Below are positions 37,880 through 50,429 of a stretch of DNA of 64,000 nucleotides, in pieces; positions within the stretch are counted from its first letter, which is position 1, and each line of letters opens with the position of its first letter. Source of the stretch: Plecoglossus altivelis (taxonomy: Eukaryota > Chordata > Actinopteri > Osmeriformes > Plecoglossidae); the NCBI GenBank assembly GCA_036571765.1, contig BROE01000024.1:1415189-1479188 (forward strand). The letters run 5' to 3'. The notes below the pieces were generated by a model. That model was given only the letters and a program-made list of their open reading frames with translations. It ran no database searches and was not told the DNA's origin. The position numbers were made by a program, and so were the translations under genes.

Positions 37880-40800
37880 GCGATGTGGCACAAGTCAGTC
37901 ACTCTGTTGCCTCTGTTGTCTTCCTGCTCATCACAGTCACTCAACTGAGGTGTCACTTTTACTATGATGTCATCTATTTATCAATTCTATTCAAGAAAAA
38001 AGTTTGCTTGCATGTAGTTACCTCCCTCTTCTACCTTCAAAAATACTATGTTCATAATGGATTTAGACTAAACATAGGCAGATTATGTTTTTGGTCCCAA
38101 ATATCTGTTTACAACCCAGTTAAAGGCACTATTTCAGCATAATGAAGCGAATTATGAAGTGGTTGGGGAAAATTTAAAATCATGCCATCTTTCTATATCC
38201 TGGTGTAGACGCTACAGTCAACCTTCAAGATTATTTTTCATCTCAGTGCCAACACTGACACCGAACCGAAGGTGGGGGACTGTGACACACTGATTGGCTT
38301 TAGAAAAGCCCCCCCCCCTTGAGCTCATTCAAAAGGACAGGTCCTGGTTTGGGGGCCTCCACTGCACGAAGGGGCCAGTAGCTATGGAGGTCCCTGCAGC
38401 GCCTCTGTCTTCCTGCAGGATTGTGTGAACGTCAAAAAGCCGCGCAAGGAATTATTGGCTTATTGCCGCCTGACAACAGTACTTTTTGTTTGGCGACGCA
38501 TTTCCAAGTTCTAAAGGCAAAGGAAAACAAAACAGAAACCAGCAATCCGATTAAAACAATCTCCTTGTGTCCTGATTAACATACATTAACATAAGAATAG
38601 CCCAGGGTGTATAAACAGCGGTAGGTGAGTCCAGCTCTCTATGTGGTGCTCTGGCCCCTCAGAGGGAAGGCCCCCACCAAGCCCTGAGCCAGTGTGCCAC
38701 AATCTCTCTTGACTCTTTCTTGCCTGGCCTGTCTGGATCCAGTCTGCTTGGTCGGCACTGATCGTCGTAAATGTGTCATCTCTCCCGTGGTAGCTTACAA
38801 ACAAGAAGTTTTAAAGCCTTACCACCTGCTGAAGTGAGGACTAGGATCAGTGTGGGATGAGAGGGTCATATCTCCACACAAACCACCAGCCGATGACAGG
38901 CTCCAGATAGGCACCAGAATAGTACAGGGTATAAACTAGAACCCCGACCAGGACAGGTTCCTCTGTCTGTAGAAACCTGCAGTTTATAACGTATAGATTT
39001 ATGATTTATTGTTCCACACCCTCTACCCAACAACTGGAGTCATGACTTTAATCTTATTTGTGAATTTGCAGCAGGTAAAGTCATCGCTGGCTAAATGATC
39101 ACCACCTCTGACCACTGACCAGTTAAACATCGAAGTGAAACATGTTGTGAAAGAAAGCAGCTTTAGTAAGGTAATAGTGAAAGCCACATTTTGGTATTTT
39201 ACACAAAGCTCCAGAGAGGAGCTAGCCTGGAGCTATAGTGGCGTTTGTTTGAGACAAATGAAGGGGAGGCAAGCATGCTAGCTCCTCTGCCAACCTGGGC
39301 CTACTTTTGGGTTTCTCTCTCACTCCCCCCCCATGCCTTGCTCTCCAGTGGCAACAGGAAATCAAACAATTAGCAGGAGGGATATAAAAGGTCTCGTTTC
39401 GCCCCCTGGCATTTGTAAACATGGCAACAGTTTGGAAAGTGCTGCCGTTGTCATGCCCGAGTTCCGTTTGCTGCTCTATCAAGCATTGTTAACAACAGCA
39501 GTATCTTCACCAAACAAACAAATACAAAACAAAGAGACGCTACTAAAAAAATAAACAACAACAAAACGGCAACAGATACAAACCAATTAAGCACATCAGT
39601 GGAGTAATACCATACAGTACAGCTTCTATAAATATTTGCTTGAAATTTGTTGACCAATATAAAATATATTCAGGAAGTGTAGGATGTTTTAGCCAATGTT
39701 CTATTTGATTATTTGACCATTTTCATGATAAGACAGAAGAATGCTACTGGGCTGTTATATGTTTATATTACACTGGTCCTTTTATGAAAGCAAGGCTGCA
39801 TTTTATGAAGGTAAAATACCAACATTAAAACAACAGCTGAGAGGCCTGTTGATCATTCAAGCACACGTGAAAGGGTATCAGACAGAATGTGTTTCTGTTC
39901 GTCAAATAGGAACTTCTTCAACTTCAAGTACACTCATAAATGAATAGCAGAATACACAACAAGCATTATCTTGACATGGGCAAAAAATATGTATACAGCA
40001 TATTGCCTGCCAACAGGGTATTGAGGCAACACGGAGTAGCCCTAAAGTGCAGAGTACATCAGCTTCCCATGTTTTGGTGTACTGAAGCTCAGCAACGTGC
40101 ACTTTAAGTGGAATTCTTAACTATGGGACCCCTTCACAGCAAGGAGTTTCTGTGTACATAAAGAGCAGGCCTTGCACCTGGGACCAGGGCATCCCAGTTC
40201 ACAGCTGAAATGGTGAGTCGAAAAAACCTAGATGCACGCAAAAGCAAAGATGTACCAGAACGAGCATTGCTCTCTTATTTGAACGTTTGCATAATGGTTT
40301 GCCGTAAGGAGCAAAGACGTCTCACAGTATTTCGCGAGGGTGAAGGTGTGTTGGGTTTGTACCGATAACAGGGAGGAGCAGACACGTCTGACAAGAGTTT
40401 GTGAGGGTGGAGGTGTGTTGGGTATCGCTAGGTCTAGTCTTTGCCCTCAGTTCTCGTAGGGTTGCTTGTTTCATTCCCTGTTGCTTTGAGTGCACGTTTC
40501 ATGTTTTCTCACACAGTTTTAAGATGTGAAGATTTAGTGAAGGTATACATTTACGGTTTTGTAATGCAATATATCATTGCATAAAATAATGAAACTACGT
40601 GTGCAAAAGTTTAAACAAATATAATGTACCTACAAAAGACATACATATATTCTTACCTGTATTATCTTGCAAAGCAGTACAGGCGGTAGAGCTGATAACT
40701 TATAAAAAAAACAACACAATTTTACCTTGATGTAGATGCCTTCCTAAATTTAACTGATTTGTTTTGTTAAATGATTATCAGTTATTGGTTCATCGATAAA

Positions 40801-43360
40801 TCGATCAATTCTTATTCATGACATCCAGTACTGCATTCATTTGGGTATCATTAAAGGATATGTAGACACAGACACAATCGTCTTTCCAAACTTTAACATG
40901 TAACAAAACCATAGCAGACAAAACTAATATCACTTCGGTCTTTCACTTTCCCAGTAACCTTCACAAAGCCAGTGTGCAATTGAAAAAAGACCAGGTGCTA
41001 CATTACACTTTTAAAGAGTCAAAGTTCTCATTCCATCTTTGTGATCTGTTTTTATAACTTCATTTGCCAAGAAGATTATGTTCAACCTGGGAGCAAAAAT
41101 AAGATGGCAGCAGTGTGTCTCAGCCGTGATATATTCGACTGGGGATAAAAGGGGGTTGAAGGCTTATTCAGAATTCTGCTAGATTATTGTCCCAATGTAC
41201 ATGAAGGGATCTATAGAATCAGTAAAGAAATATGTCTGCTAAAAATTATAACTATATTCTATAGTATTAAACCATTATTTAAAAATAGAAAAGTTAATGG
41301 TGCTTTTATTTTTTCATTAGAATGTCTTTAAAGGTATAAGTTCAACTTGATTAAGATATTTTCTTATTTTAATTTCACGCTATGGCGCAAATAAGTACAA
41401 ATCATGCAAAAACCTTATACATATGTAATATTCCTCCACTAACACAAATAACATGTTTTTCATTGTGATTATGTTTAATCAATGTGGATTTGTTAGTGGA
41501 TTTGGATGGTTTGACATAAGACCTTTCCAGATACAGAAGGATAATGCAGTCCTCGGAAACATAATTGATCAATTTCATGAATATGGAGCTCTTTTTTATC
41601 TGCAGAAAATCATATTCAAATTTTGGATGATCAGAATTTAATCTAATTGAGGTTTATTACATTTCTGCTAAATTTCAACTTAATTTGGCCATAATGCAGT
41701 TATCTATTCCTCAGTGTATGAAAATGATGCATTAGGACTGAAGTATAACATCCTATTTTCTGTACATGTATTAAAATCTCATCAGACGCACTCCTGTTCA
41801 AAGTTACTCAGAACACTGTATTTTTCTAACAACAGCTCCTTTTGATTATATGTTTGTTCGTGAACCGTATTTATGCTATACTGTATAAATGCCTCTTGAT
41901 TTTTACAACTGAAACAGTTCCTGTGTCCCTAATCATGTCAGCTGACTGTCCAAGTTTTACACTCAAGACACTCACACCCCAGCTTGTCCACTCACAACCA
42001 TTAATGGAGTCCAGTCTTGGCCCAAACCTCAGTGCCAGACCCCGTAGCCTGACCTGTCCGCGGCTTCACCAGTACTCGGAACATCCCTCTAAGTAGTCCT
42101 CTACTCTGGGGGAGCCTGGAAGGGTTGGTAGGGGCTGGAACTGAAGGGAGCCAGCTGGAGATAAATGTTCTGTGTTCTACTGCCCTCCGATGGTGACTGG
42201 CACGAAAGCAGCACCATTCCACTCCATTGTCTGTGCGGAACGGTTGAGCACACAGCGCCAAGTCAACTGAAGAGTGGACTGACCAGAGCAGGACCAAAAA
42301 GGAGAAAAGGACTCCACACGGGAGCACCCATTAGACCAGACGATGCCATGCAGGAGATGCATGCGGCAGAGGTTTGGAACAGATGTAGCGATGTGGTCCA
42401 GCAAGCTGGACTCTCCTAACACATCACTCACCCCCCAACACACCTCCGTGGACAACTAGGTATGGCTTGACGAATGCAGGTACGGAAAATCTTAAACACT
42501 GTGTGTTGCTTTTAGTGTGAAATGCACGCGCACAAGGTCACCTTTGATGACATCAAGGTCACCAGGTGACTTTATAAACGCACATTTCACAGATGCACTT
42601 CAAAACGTAAACCGGTAAAACACAGAAGGGCACACAGATTCCTTGTGCACACATGTGTATGCACACTGAATCACACACGCTAACACACACGACAAAAACG
42701 CATACACACTCATATAGAACATAGAGATAAATGTAGACAGTGTGCTGAGGCCCAGATGGCCCGGCCACAATGGCAGTGCAGGGCAGCCTTTGATGGGTGT
42801 GAGTGATTGATTTCAGGCTTGACTGCCTCTGATAGAGTCACCTCAGGAGGTGCCTGGCAACCACGAGCCCACGCCAGAGCTTTTCGGAGAGGAACAAGAT
42901 GGGGGCTGAAATTCAGTGGATGCCCAGCAGCTTCATTGGCGTCCCCATAGAAGTCCAAAACACTCTGGGTACTTACAACCACTGGAATTGGATAGATTTT
43001 ACCATTGGCTTCAGTTTTCAATGGCAAAAAGGGTTTACTGTAGAGTAATTGGTCATTCAATAAGGCACAGCATGTCACTCTCAACACAAAACATCTCAAC
43101 ACAAGATGTCTGTTTTCAATAGATTTTTCTTTCACACTTGAGCTTGTCTTTGCAAAGACCAAGATGTTGCCTCGTATATAACATTAATAACAAGCTATAT
43201 GAATTAAAGAATACATTCACTTTCCGGGGTAAACATGCTTTCAGAGCAACATTTTTATATTCTAGAGGCAATATTTTCCGTAGTGTTCAACGACTGGCTG
43301 AAACGGACAGTAATTTGCACGGCATGACAATACCGAGTGCTTTCAGCAGTGAAATACGTT
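37880..43360. other. Non-coding stretch, largely AT-rich
   Basis: No gene is supported. It has a C run (38309-38318), an AT-rich region (39480-41800), a CTCF-core-like TCGCCCCCTGG at 39399-39409, and paired nuclear-receptor half sites (42533-42561). Sequence at 38410-38580 is complex and could be another regulatory element. Confidence 0.55.
42531..42563. promoter_or_regulatory. Paired AAGGTCA half sites around an imperfect palindrome
   Basis: CAAGGTCA (42533-42540) and TCAAGGTCA (42553-42561) are same-strand extended half sites of the NR5A/ERR type. Between them, ACCTTTGATG and CATCAAGGT form a near-palindrome. The flanks are GT/CA-rich. Confidence 0.35.
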
Positions 43361-43369
43361 TGTCAACTA

Positions 43370-43530
43370 AGGGTGGCATTTGCTGCGCCACCACTATGCC
43401 ACGGCCAACGTCGCGGGCTTGTCGGACGAGAGGGCGCCGTGTTCCTTGAGTCACATTTGCCCTGGAGTCATCCTTGCAAACACAACGCGCAGCTGACATT
43501 ATCTGACAGCCCTACACGATTCGACAATCA
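43370..43530. promoter_or_regulatory. Candidate conserved non-coding element, CpG-rich
   Basis: Repeat-free block with locally high CpG (CCACGGCCAACGTCGCGGGC, GAGGGCGCCGTG). It ends in GACAATCAATTAACCC. It stands out from the AT-rich left flank. Confidence 0.3.
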
Positions 43531-43919
43531 ATTAACCCTCTTTCACTAAACAAGACCTCCTGAACCCCAAGTCCCTATGCGACCCAAGTCAGTTATAAAA
43601 CGTCATAACCCGGGGTTAAAATGTTACCGACACCCCTGTAACAAGTCACTTTAAAATATGATTCGTCCGTGGCTTGCAGCTACTTATGGTCATGGACTGA
43701 TCAAGGTTAGGGTGCCGTTACTGCAAGTCCACCGGTTTTAGGAGTACAATAACGTTTAGAAATTCTAACGATTAAGGTAATAAAATAGTAGGCCGCATTC
43801 ACCATGACGATGCCATTACAATGGTACTACCAATATGTGTCGCGGTAAGGACACGAAGATTCGGGCAAGTACAGCTTGAAAATGCAAATAATTCTGCTCA
43901 ATGATAATCAACATTTAAT

Positions 43920-44240
43920 ATCACTGCTGTTTCTTATCCTCTTCCTTCTTCTGTCCTCTGTTGCTGCATATAATTCTGAGCATATTTAGGAAGCGTAGCC
44001 GAGGCCAATCATAATTGACTGGTTCGCTCTACGCGCCTTTATGAAATTGTCTAATCACATTACAAATGTAACATTTATTTTTGTGTACATTTTAATGCAT
44101 CTTGCCAGGGCTCCGACACAGTTTGAGAAAATTGATTTGCCAAACTGTTCCCCGGATAATAAGCTGGAGGCTCAAATTTACTGTAATTCAAATGTAATTC
44201 AGTTCTACGAAGGCAGAGTACACTGTGAGTTGTAGCTACC
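43920..44240. promoter_or_regulatory. Candidate conserved non-coding element
   Basis: About 320 bases of complex AT-leaning sequence containing GGCCAATCATAATTGACTGG, GTCTAATCACATTACAAATG, GAAAATTGATTTGCC and CAAATGTAATTCAG. A 64-codon open frame lies inside (44041-44235), but I recognise nothing in it and see no splice signals around it. Confidence 0.38.
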
Positions 44241-46704
44241 ACTCTTACACACCACCGCCTATGTTAACACAGTACAGAGAAGTCTCAGTAATAAACATTT
44301 CTTACAACGATAGACACTAGTCTGCAGTTAATTCTGGCTAAATATGAGCAATAAACCATAAAGAAAATATAAACATTTGTAGTGTATAGTATTTCAGGGG
44401 GTGGAAATGGAATGGGTCTTACATGGTTTGTATTGGATCAATCAAGTGGAATAGAATAGGTGTCTCCTTCATGAAATAATACCATGGTTGCTGAGATACT
44501 GTTGAATAATGAAATAAATTTGAAGTATGTTTTAGATCATAGGTCAGCAGTCGTGACCCAGATAATGAGAGAGAGACAGAGGGCAGCGACAGAGACAGAA
44601 AAAGTATCATCGAAGCAGAAGCAGGCCAGACCCAAACCCTCATATATCTCAGTGGAGACAGTGGGGCGGGTAACGAGGTGAGCGAGAGGGCAGGGCAGCT
44701 CTGCCCGCCTGGGGAGTTTGGCATGTGCCCTCCCCGGGCCTCCTGTGGACCTGGGGTCAAAGTAAATAAAGGGGCGAAGTTGACCGCCCCCCCCCCTTCC
44801 GTCCACCCCGCCCCCAGACTCCAAAGCCCAGTCACGGGGCTCATCCCGCCGTCTGTAGCCGAGTGGCCACGCCCTCATGCTCCACCCTCTTTACGCCATT
44901 CCTAGTTTGTTCTGGCCCACATCCAAACGTGAGGTGTCATTTCTCACCCTCACAACTTTATAACTGAAAATGAACACAACATGAGTGATGTAGGGTGTGA
45001 CATCCATACAGGAGATTCAGTTTGTTCGTGACTTAAGGGAGTACATCTTCAAATGCACAAATATGTAAGTGTAGGCTTGAGCCAGCACAAACACGTGTCC
45101 ATAATTTGGAGGAAAAATACACTCACAAACACGCGTTAGTAATGAAAGCCAGAGCTGTGTTTCACAGAAGACAGGGTTGGAGCTGAAATGTATAAGCTGT
45201 TATGAAATAAAAAGTTGTGCTGGACAAAGTTGCTCAAGTTCCCCCTCTGGTTTGGAAGGTGGCAAAAATTTTACGGACAATAAAAACACAATGGGTAGCA
45301 AAGGACCTTGCTGGGCTCGGAACGAGAACCACATGATTTGCAAGGTGATGAGAGAGACAAGCAACTTAATAAAAACAAATGTTAACCCTCCCAGACTAAG
45401 CTTAATTGAAGACAATGTGTTCCACCAACAATCTCCAAATGACACAAATAAAACAGCTAATCATTTTCCATTCAGGGGTCAAAAATTGGTTCCAGTTTGT
45501 TAGTGGTCTGCCACGTTGACTAAATAGCAACTAGAGTGTACTCTACCCTTAAAATCATCCTCCCACCCCCTGCTTTTTTTGTGCTGAAATTCATTTTCAC
45601 CCGTTAACAGCAAATATCAATTAACCCTTTGTGGTCAACCAACACAACGATGTTGTCGGGAAAATGAACAGCATGTTGGCGCAGGGCTATGCTGCACTAA
45701 TGGCAGACTGCGTGGACACATGGAGCCTCTTTCCCCCCTCTCCCTCCTCCATCTCTCCATCTCTCCATCCCTCCCGCTGTAGGAATTCCCTACCCTCTCT
45801 GCAGGTAGTCGGCCAGCCCAGACCAGCAGAACATGTGTTTTTCCTCCCCTGGTTGGGTCAGAGTGGGGTCGTTCATTCATTCTCAGTGATATAGTGGCTC
45901 AGCTTGGCTGCAGCCTGCTTATCGGGAGGTTGCGCCCTCGCAACAGATGATGAATTCCACCCAGCCGCTAGATAGGGGAGGTTTGCGTGTGCGTTTCTGC
46001 GTCTATTTGTGTGGGTTGGCGATACAGGAAGAGAGAGTGGGAACTAGAGAGAGACATTGACAGAAAAGGGGATACCGAGACCCCCTCCAATGCCTCCAGA
46101 TGCATCTCATCTCAAGTCGCTTTGCAACTCAATCGGTGACGTGTGATTTTAAGCGAGGTTCTAGTTTTTTTTTTCTATCCCATCCAAAGATGTTCTCAGA
46201 TATGGCTTTGAACTTTGTCCACAAAGTTATGAATTTCCATCAAAACACAGGGGAACTTGGCATGGGGTTGTCTGTGGTACACACCGCATATCCTGGTTTC
46301 AAGGTATTTTCTTGTTTACATAGAGGATATCCTTTTAACCCCGCTGTTTCCAGTAGTTGTTTTCTTTGTCACAGAGAACACATCAGGATAGTATTAGCAC
46401 AACTTATAACAGTAACGTTTCCTAAACATGAAGTAGTATTGGTGTAATTTACATAAACATAGCACTACCATTCTTTTCCACTTCGGTTTAATAAAAAAAC
46501 AACATAATACTAATGATGTCATAACATAGTTAAAAGACATGTTGACATGGAGTTAACAGTGGTTCAAGATATTGACTATGAGACTGAGAAGGTTGCAGAC
46601 AATTTCTTGCCTAACATCTAACTTGATTTTGAACTTAATGCATCACTCAAATACAAGAGCTGAATTTCCCTCAAAGTTTGGTGGGCAGACATGAATAAAA
46701 TGAT

Positions 46705-46940
46705 AAATGGACTAAAAGGTATATTGCGATTTTTGGCAACCTGACGCGGCACCCAAAGCATTTTACACATTTGCCTCTCATTCACCCTTTCACACGTCCG
46801 CTCGCGCTGATGGTTACAAAGCAGGCCATGGGGTTCAGTGTCTTGCTCAGGGATACTTTGACACATGGGCCGTAGGAATCGAAAATTGAACCACCAACCT
46901 TAAGATTATTGGATGACCCTCTTTACCCACTACCTCTTCT
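46705..46940 (-). mobile_element. Degenerate tRNA-derived SINE-like copy
   Basis: On the minus strand, a B-box-like GGTTCAATT (46884-46892) is followed by the phrase 'CTGAGCAAGACACTGAACCCC' shortened by small changes, then 'GTGAATGAGAGGCAAA' and 'GCTTTGGGTGCC'. I recognise these as part of a very widespread teleost repeat. The A-box region (about 46900-46940) is eroded, so the copy is probably inactive and older than the one near 59 kb. Confidence 0.6.
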
Positions 46941-47718
46941 TAACCAAATCAGATTTTTTTCATATGCCGTTTTTTCTATCAGTTAAATCCTTTTACATTG
47001 CCTGACCACAACATATCTTTCAAAGTATCTGTTTGTCTCTGAAGAGAGCAGAATAGAAAATTACAATCCTCCATAAGCGCTCTCGTTGATCTGATAAGGT
47101 GGTCTGTGCATGGTCGACTACCACCCCATCCTTGCTCTGCGATAAGGCTAAGCAGAAATCAGTTGCGAGCTGCCTGCCTTGCTCAATATGTTCAGCATGA
47201 TAAACAGCAGTAGGCATGTGTAGGGGCCATGTTCAGTGCGTTGTCTGTGGGAAGAGATGCAAAGGATAGGAAACCTCTACAACAAGAGACCCAAAGGGTT
47301 TGCCGCTGAAACCAAGCACATAAATCTCTCCTCTCTTCGCCACACCGCAACAGCTCTAGCGCTAAGGAGACTTTGTGTAGACACATTACAAGGCCAACCA
47401 CTGGCCCAAGTCTCCATTATCAGTTGTCCAACAATGCTATTTTACACTGAGACAGAGTCTGAAGCACTATAAGCTAAGATGGGTGTATGAGAAAGAGAAG
47501 GAGGGAAAAAACCCCTGCTTTTCCTGTGACAGTCTCTACTTAGTGTTTATCAGGCGCTACGGTGGCCATGACACCGGGGCTGAGTAAGAATCCCCGCAGG
47601 GGGTATCCTCTTGGCCCCTACTGCCAGCGTGTGGGCACTGGCGGGAGCTGAAAAGGCGAGACGACAGATTAAGGAGGCAAGAAGCCCCCGCGCGTCTGCA
47701 TGCCCCCTTCCCACAGAC

Positions 47719-47756
47719 CCCCCCTCATCTTCCCACCAACCCCCCTCATCTTCCCA
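47719..47756. repeat. Short tandem duplication in a C-rich tract
   Basis: The 17-base word CCCCCCTCATCTTCCCA is present at 47719-47735 and again at 47740-47756 (period 21). The minus strand is strongly G-rich across 47697-47775. Confidence 0.75.
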
Positions 47757-48300
47757 GCCCACCCCCCAACCCCCACCACACCCAGTAAAGACCCATTCCC
47801 CAATTTTTCCTTATTACCACAAGCAACCATGGAAAAGAGACATTAAAAAAGAACATAGTGGTACATACTAATGGACTGAACAAACCACCCCTCTCCCCCC
47901 TCCACATCTTCCTCTCCATCCTACCCACAAAAGCCCGGTAAAAAAAAGAAAAGCACTCACCAAAAAACTGCTCCCTGGCGCACTACTCAGGGGCAATGGT
48001 GTACGGTCAATGATATGGTGTTCTTTATAATAGGGACGAGGGCTTTCTGGGGGAGGGGGGCGGAGAGTTTGCGGGACATCTTCCCAGACATGGTTGAAAT
48101 GTGAGATAATAGGCACAAGAGCAGTTTTTTTGTGCGTTGGTAAAGGCTGGTGGAGAGGGTTTGATAAAAAGCAGCGCAGTGCCTTATGGGGACTCGATGT
48201 TTCCGGCACCACACTGGGAAAAGTGTATTTATCTACTTAATAGCAGGTGTCTGATTGAACATGACTATGATTACAGTAAGATTACAGTAAGTTGTTCCTT

Positions 48301-48360
48301 CTCTTTCCTCTCCTCCTCTTCCTCCTCCTCCTCTCTTTGTCCTCTTCCTCCTCTCCATCC
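48301..48360. repeat. (TCC)n / CT-rich microsatellite
   Basis: An imperfect pyrimidine tract of TCC and CTTCC units. Confidence 0.8.
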
Positions 48361-49464
48361 CCATCCACCCTACCACTATTTATCAGTCTTTTATTAGAAC
48401 TTAGAAGCCTTTTCTTTGTATTCAGATTTAAGCAGACATCTGATAATGGTTGATGAATGTGTCGAATAAATGCCGTGAAAGCTATCTATGTAATCTATGC
48501 AAAGGATTGCAATTGTGTCATGTCTTACTGCAGGACATGTTTGTGACTGCGGGAAGAGGTGTTCATATATAATACATGCTTTCCAATTCCATAACTTCAC
48601 TGATGCAGGTTTGATGCAACTCTCTTGCAACATCCTGACATGAAAATACAACAACTTAAAGCTGACCATAGCCATCTTTTGAACGTGCAATTAAATTGGA
48701 GGAAATGCAAGGAAAGGAAAGGAAAAGAGAGGGGACGGGACTATTTAGTAGATAAGGCGGCAAGGCCCTTCAGGTGTCTCCTGCTCCACTGCTGTGTAAA
48801 TGAGCTCCAATTAAACAGGCGGCCCCTGGCTCCGGGTCTCCCCCCAGCCTCCCCCCTTCCTTCCCCCGGTCCCGCAGCAGCCGTCCCCAGCCCCCTCATC
48901 CCCCTCAACCCCTCGCTGCTCACCGTAAGGCCCGCCCCACGGCTCCTGCAGCTGCTCGCTCGGGCTCCCACTCTCCGTTTTTCACTCACACTGCGTGACC
49001 TGCAGGCCTCCTTAACACTGCTGTGTGAGACTGTGTGTTTGCGTGTGTGTATGTATGCGTGTGTGTGCACGCGTGCATCCCTGCAGCAGCTCGGCTTACT
49101 GTCAACTCAGTAGATAAGTGACAGCGTGGTGGAAATGCTGCAACCTAGAGTTTGGTTGATTTGTGTATATTGGAATAATTGCTCTCAAGTTGAGATTTCA
49201 TTTCACAGTGAAATTCTTGATTTCTTCACAGTTGTGGGCTGGTACTTTAGGGCTATATCATATAGGTCGGATTTAAATGTCTGTTCCCAAGATGCTAGTG
49301 TGTTTTCCATTTATATCGCAATGCTCAATGTCAGAACCATTTGAAAACATTGAGGAAACACAACATTGGCAGTTTGCAAACATCGCCTGATTGCTGCAAG
49401 GCTTTTGCCCATGCATCAGCTGGGGTCCGTAACCAGCGGGTGATTCAGCCAATTAGACGAGACG

Positions 49465-49580
49465 ATGATTTAGGTGTCCAGATTGGGAGAGCCACCATTG
49501 GCTGCAGGCCAGGACACTGGGGTTACCACCCCTGAACCTCTGCAAGCCATGCCATGGGATCGTTAATGACCACAGAGAGA
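49465..49580 (+). repeat. Fragment of a dispersed teleost repeat
   Basis: The phrases 'CCAGGACACTGGGGTTA', 'ACCACCCCTG' and 'CCATGGGATCGTTAATGACC' with 'ACAGAGAG' match, from memory, a high-copy repeat seen in several ray-finned fish. Only a portion is present, bounded by unrelated sequence, and a GA-rich tract follows. Confidence 0.5.
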
Positions 49581-50184
49581 AAGAGTGAGACAGAGAGGAG
49601 AGAGGGCTCCGTCACAGTATCTCTTGCCCATTTTGATAAGTCAGGTTGTGCACAGCGTGGTTGTGAAATGTGTGTATTCACTGTGGATTTTCTTTGATTT
49701 CCAATAGTTGTACAATTGGAACTAAACTTTCAGTTCCACTCAGTGTTATTTAGTGCATAGTTTATGTTTCAGTCAAGCCACTTGAGTCATTAAAATGAAT
49801 CATGTGGCACAAACTGTCAGTCCAGTTCATGCCACAACAAGGGCCAAGACTAGGCTTGCCTGTCAAGCATTACTTGTCAAAAGTGGGAAATTGAGCCATT
49901 TTTTTGTTCCTCTCTTGTAAAAGGAACCACAAAGTAGTTGGCACCATTGTTTAGAAGGAAGTCAGTCCGCATGGACCTCGGCTTGGTGTCAGAAATCTTG
50001 CTCGAAGTGCAACCAATTGTTTCGACCGTCCAATGAGGAGAGCACAATTACCTTTTCTTGTCGAAGCACTCTAGTTCCTGTCAGGAACCTCTCATGCATA
50101 ATACATACCTGACATTCTGTTACCGTTACCTGACGCTTGTAACCAGTCTCACTGTAAAAGGTGTTTGTCTGCACCCCTGCCACT

Positions 50185-50420
50185 CTAAATGTTAGATATT
50201 AAAAATTAATGGCCATGATTAAGATACTTTAAAAATGGCAAATGGTATATTTAAATATTAAGTCACATGTAATTAAGCAGGGAGAAATATTCATCCCTGT
50301 AGTTAGGGGCAATTATAACAATTTCCATCAAGGGATTTCTCAGCTTGACTTTTGTTCCGAGCTATAGTGATTAACATTATGGTTAATTGAAGTCATTTCC
50401 CTGAGTCTTCTGGTAGATCT
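50185..50420. promoter_or_regulatory. Candidate conserved non-coding element (homeodomain-rich)
   Basis: Words in order are AAAATTAATGGCCATGATTAAG, cut here by a mismatch-free CCATG centre, then ACATGTAATTAAGCAGG, GGGGCAATTATAAC, AGTGATTAACATTATGG and TTAATTGAAGTCATTTCC. At least six TAAT/ATTA cores occur in about 230 bases with no simple repeats. It is one of the most enhancer-like blocks of the window. Confidence 0.4.
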
Positions 50421-50429
50421 CCTTCTTTG

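Larger units (their letters stand above)
44250..50170. other. Non-coding stretch with C-rich tracts and repeats
   Basis: No gene is supported. It includes a C run (44787-44796), C-rich duplication (47719-47756), TCC microsatellite (48301-48360), a pyrimidine-rich GC block (48820-48990), the SINE-like copy at 46705 and the repeat fragment at 49465. The proline/leucine-rich plus-strand frame at 48625-49113 follows the pyrimidine tract and is probably spurious. GTAAATGAGCTCCAATTAAAC near 48795 may be regulatory. Confidence 0.55.

Noticed and set aside
47593..47605. CCGCAGGGGGTAT as a CTCF site
   Set aside because: It lacks the key GGC core and several flanking positions.
48625..49113. 162-codon plus-strand open frame
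   Set aside because: The proline/alanine/leucine-rich part comes from a pyrimidine-rich tract and the end from a GT repeat; there is no domain or splice support.
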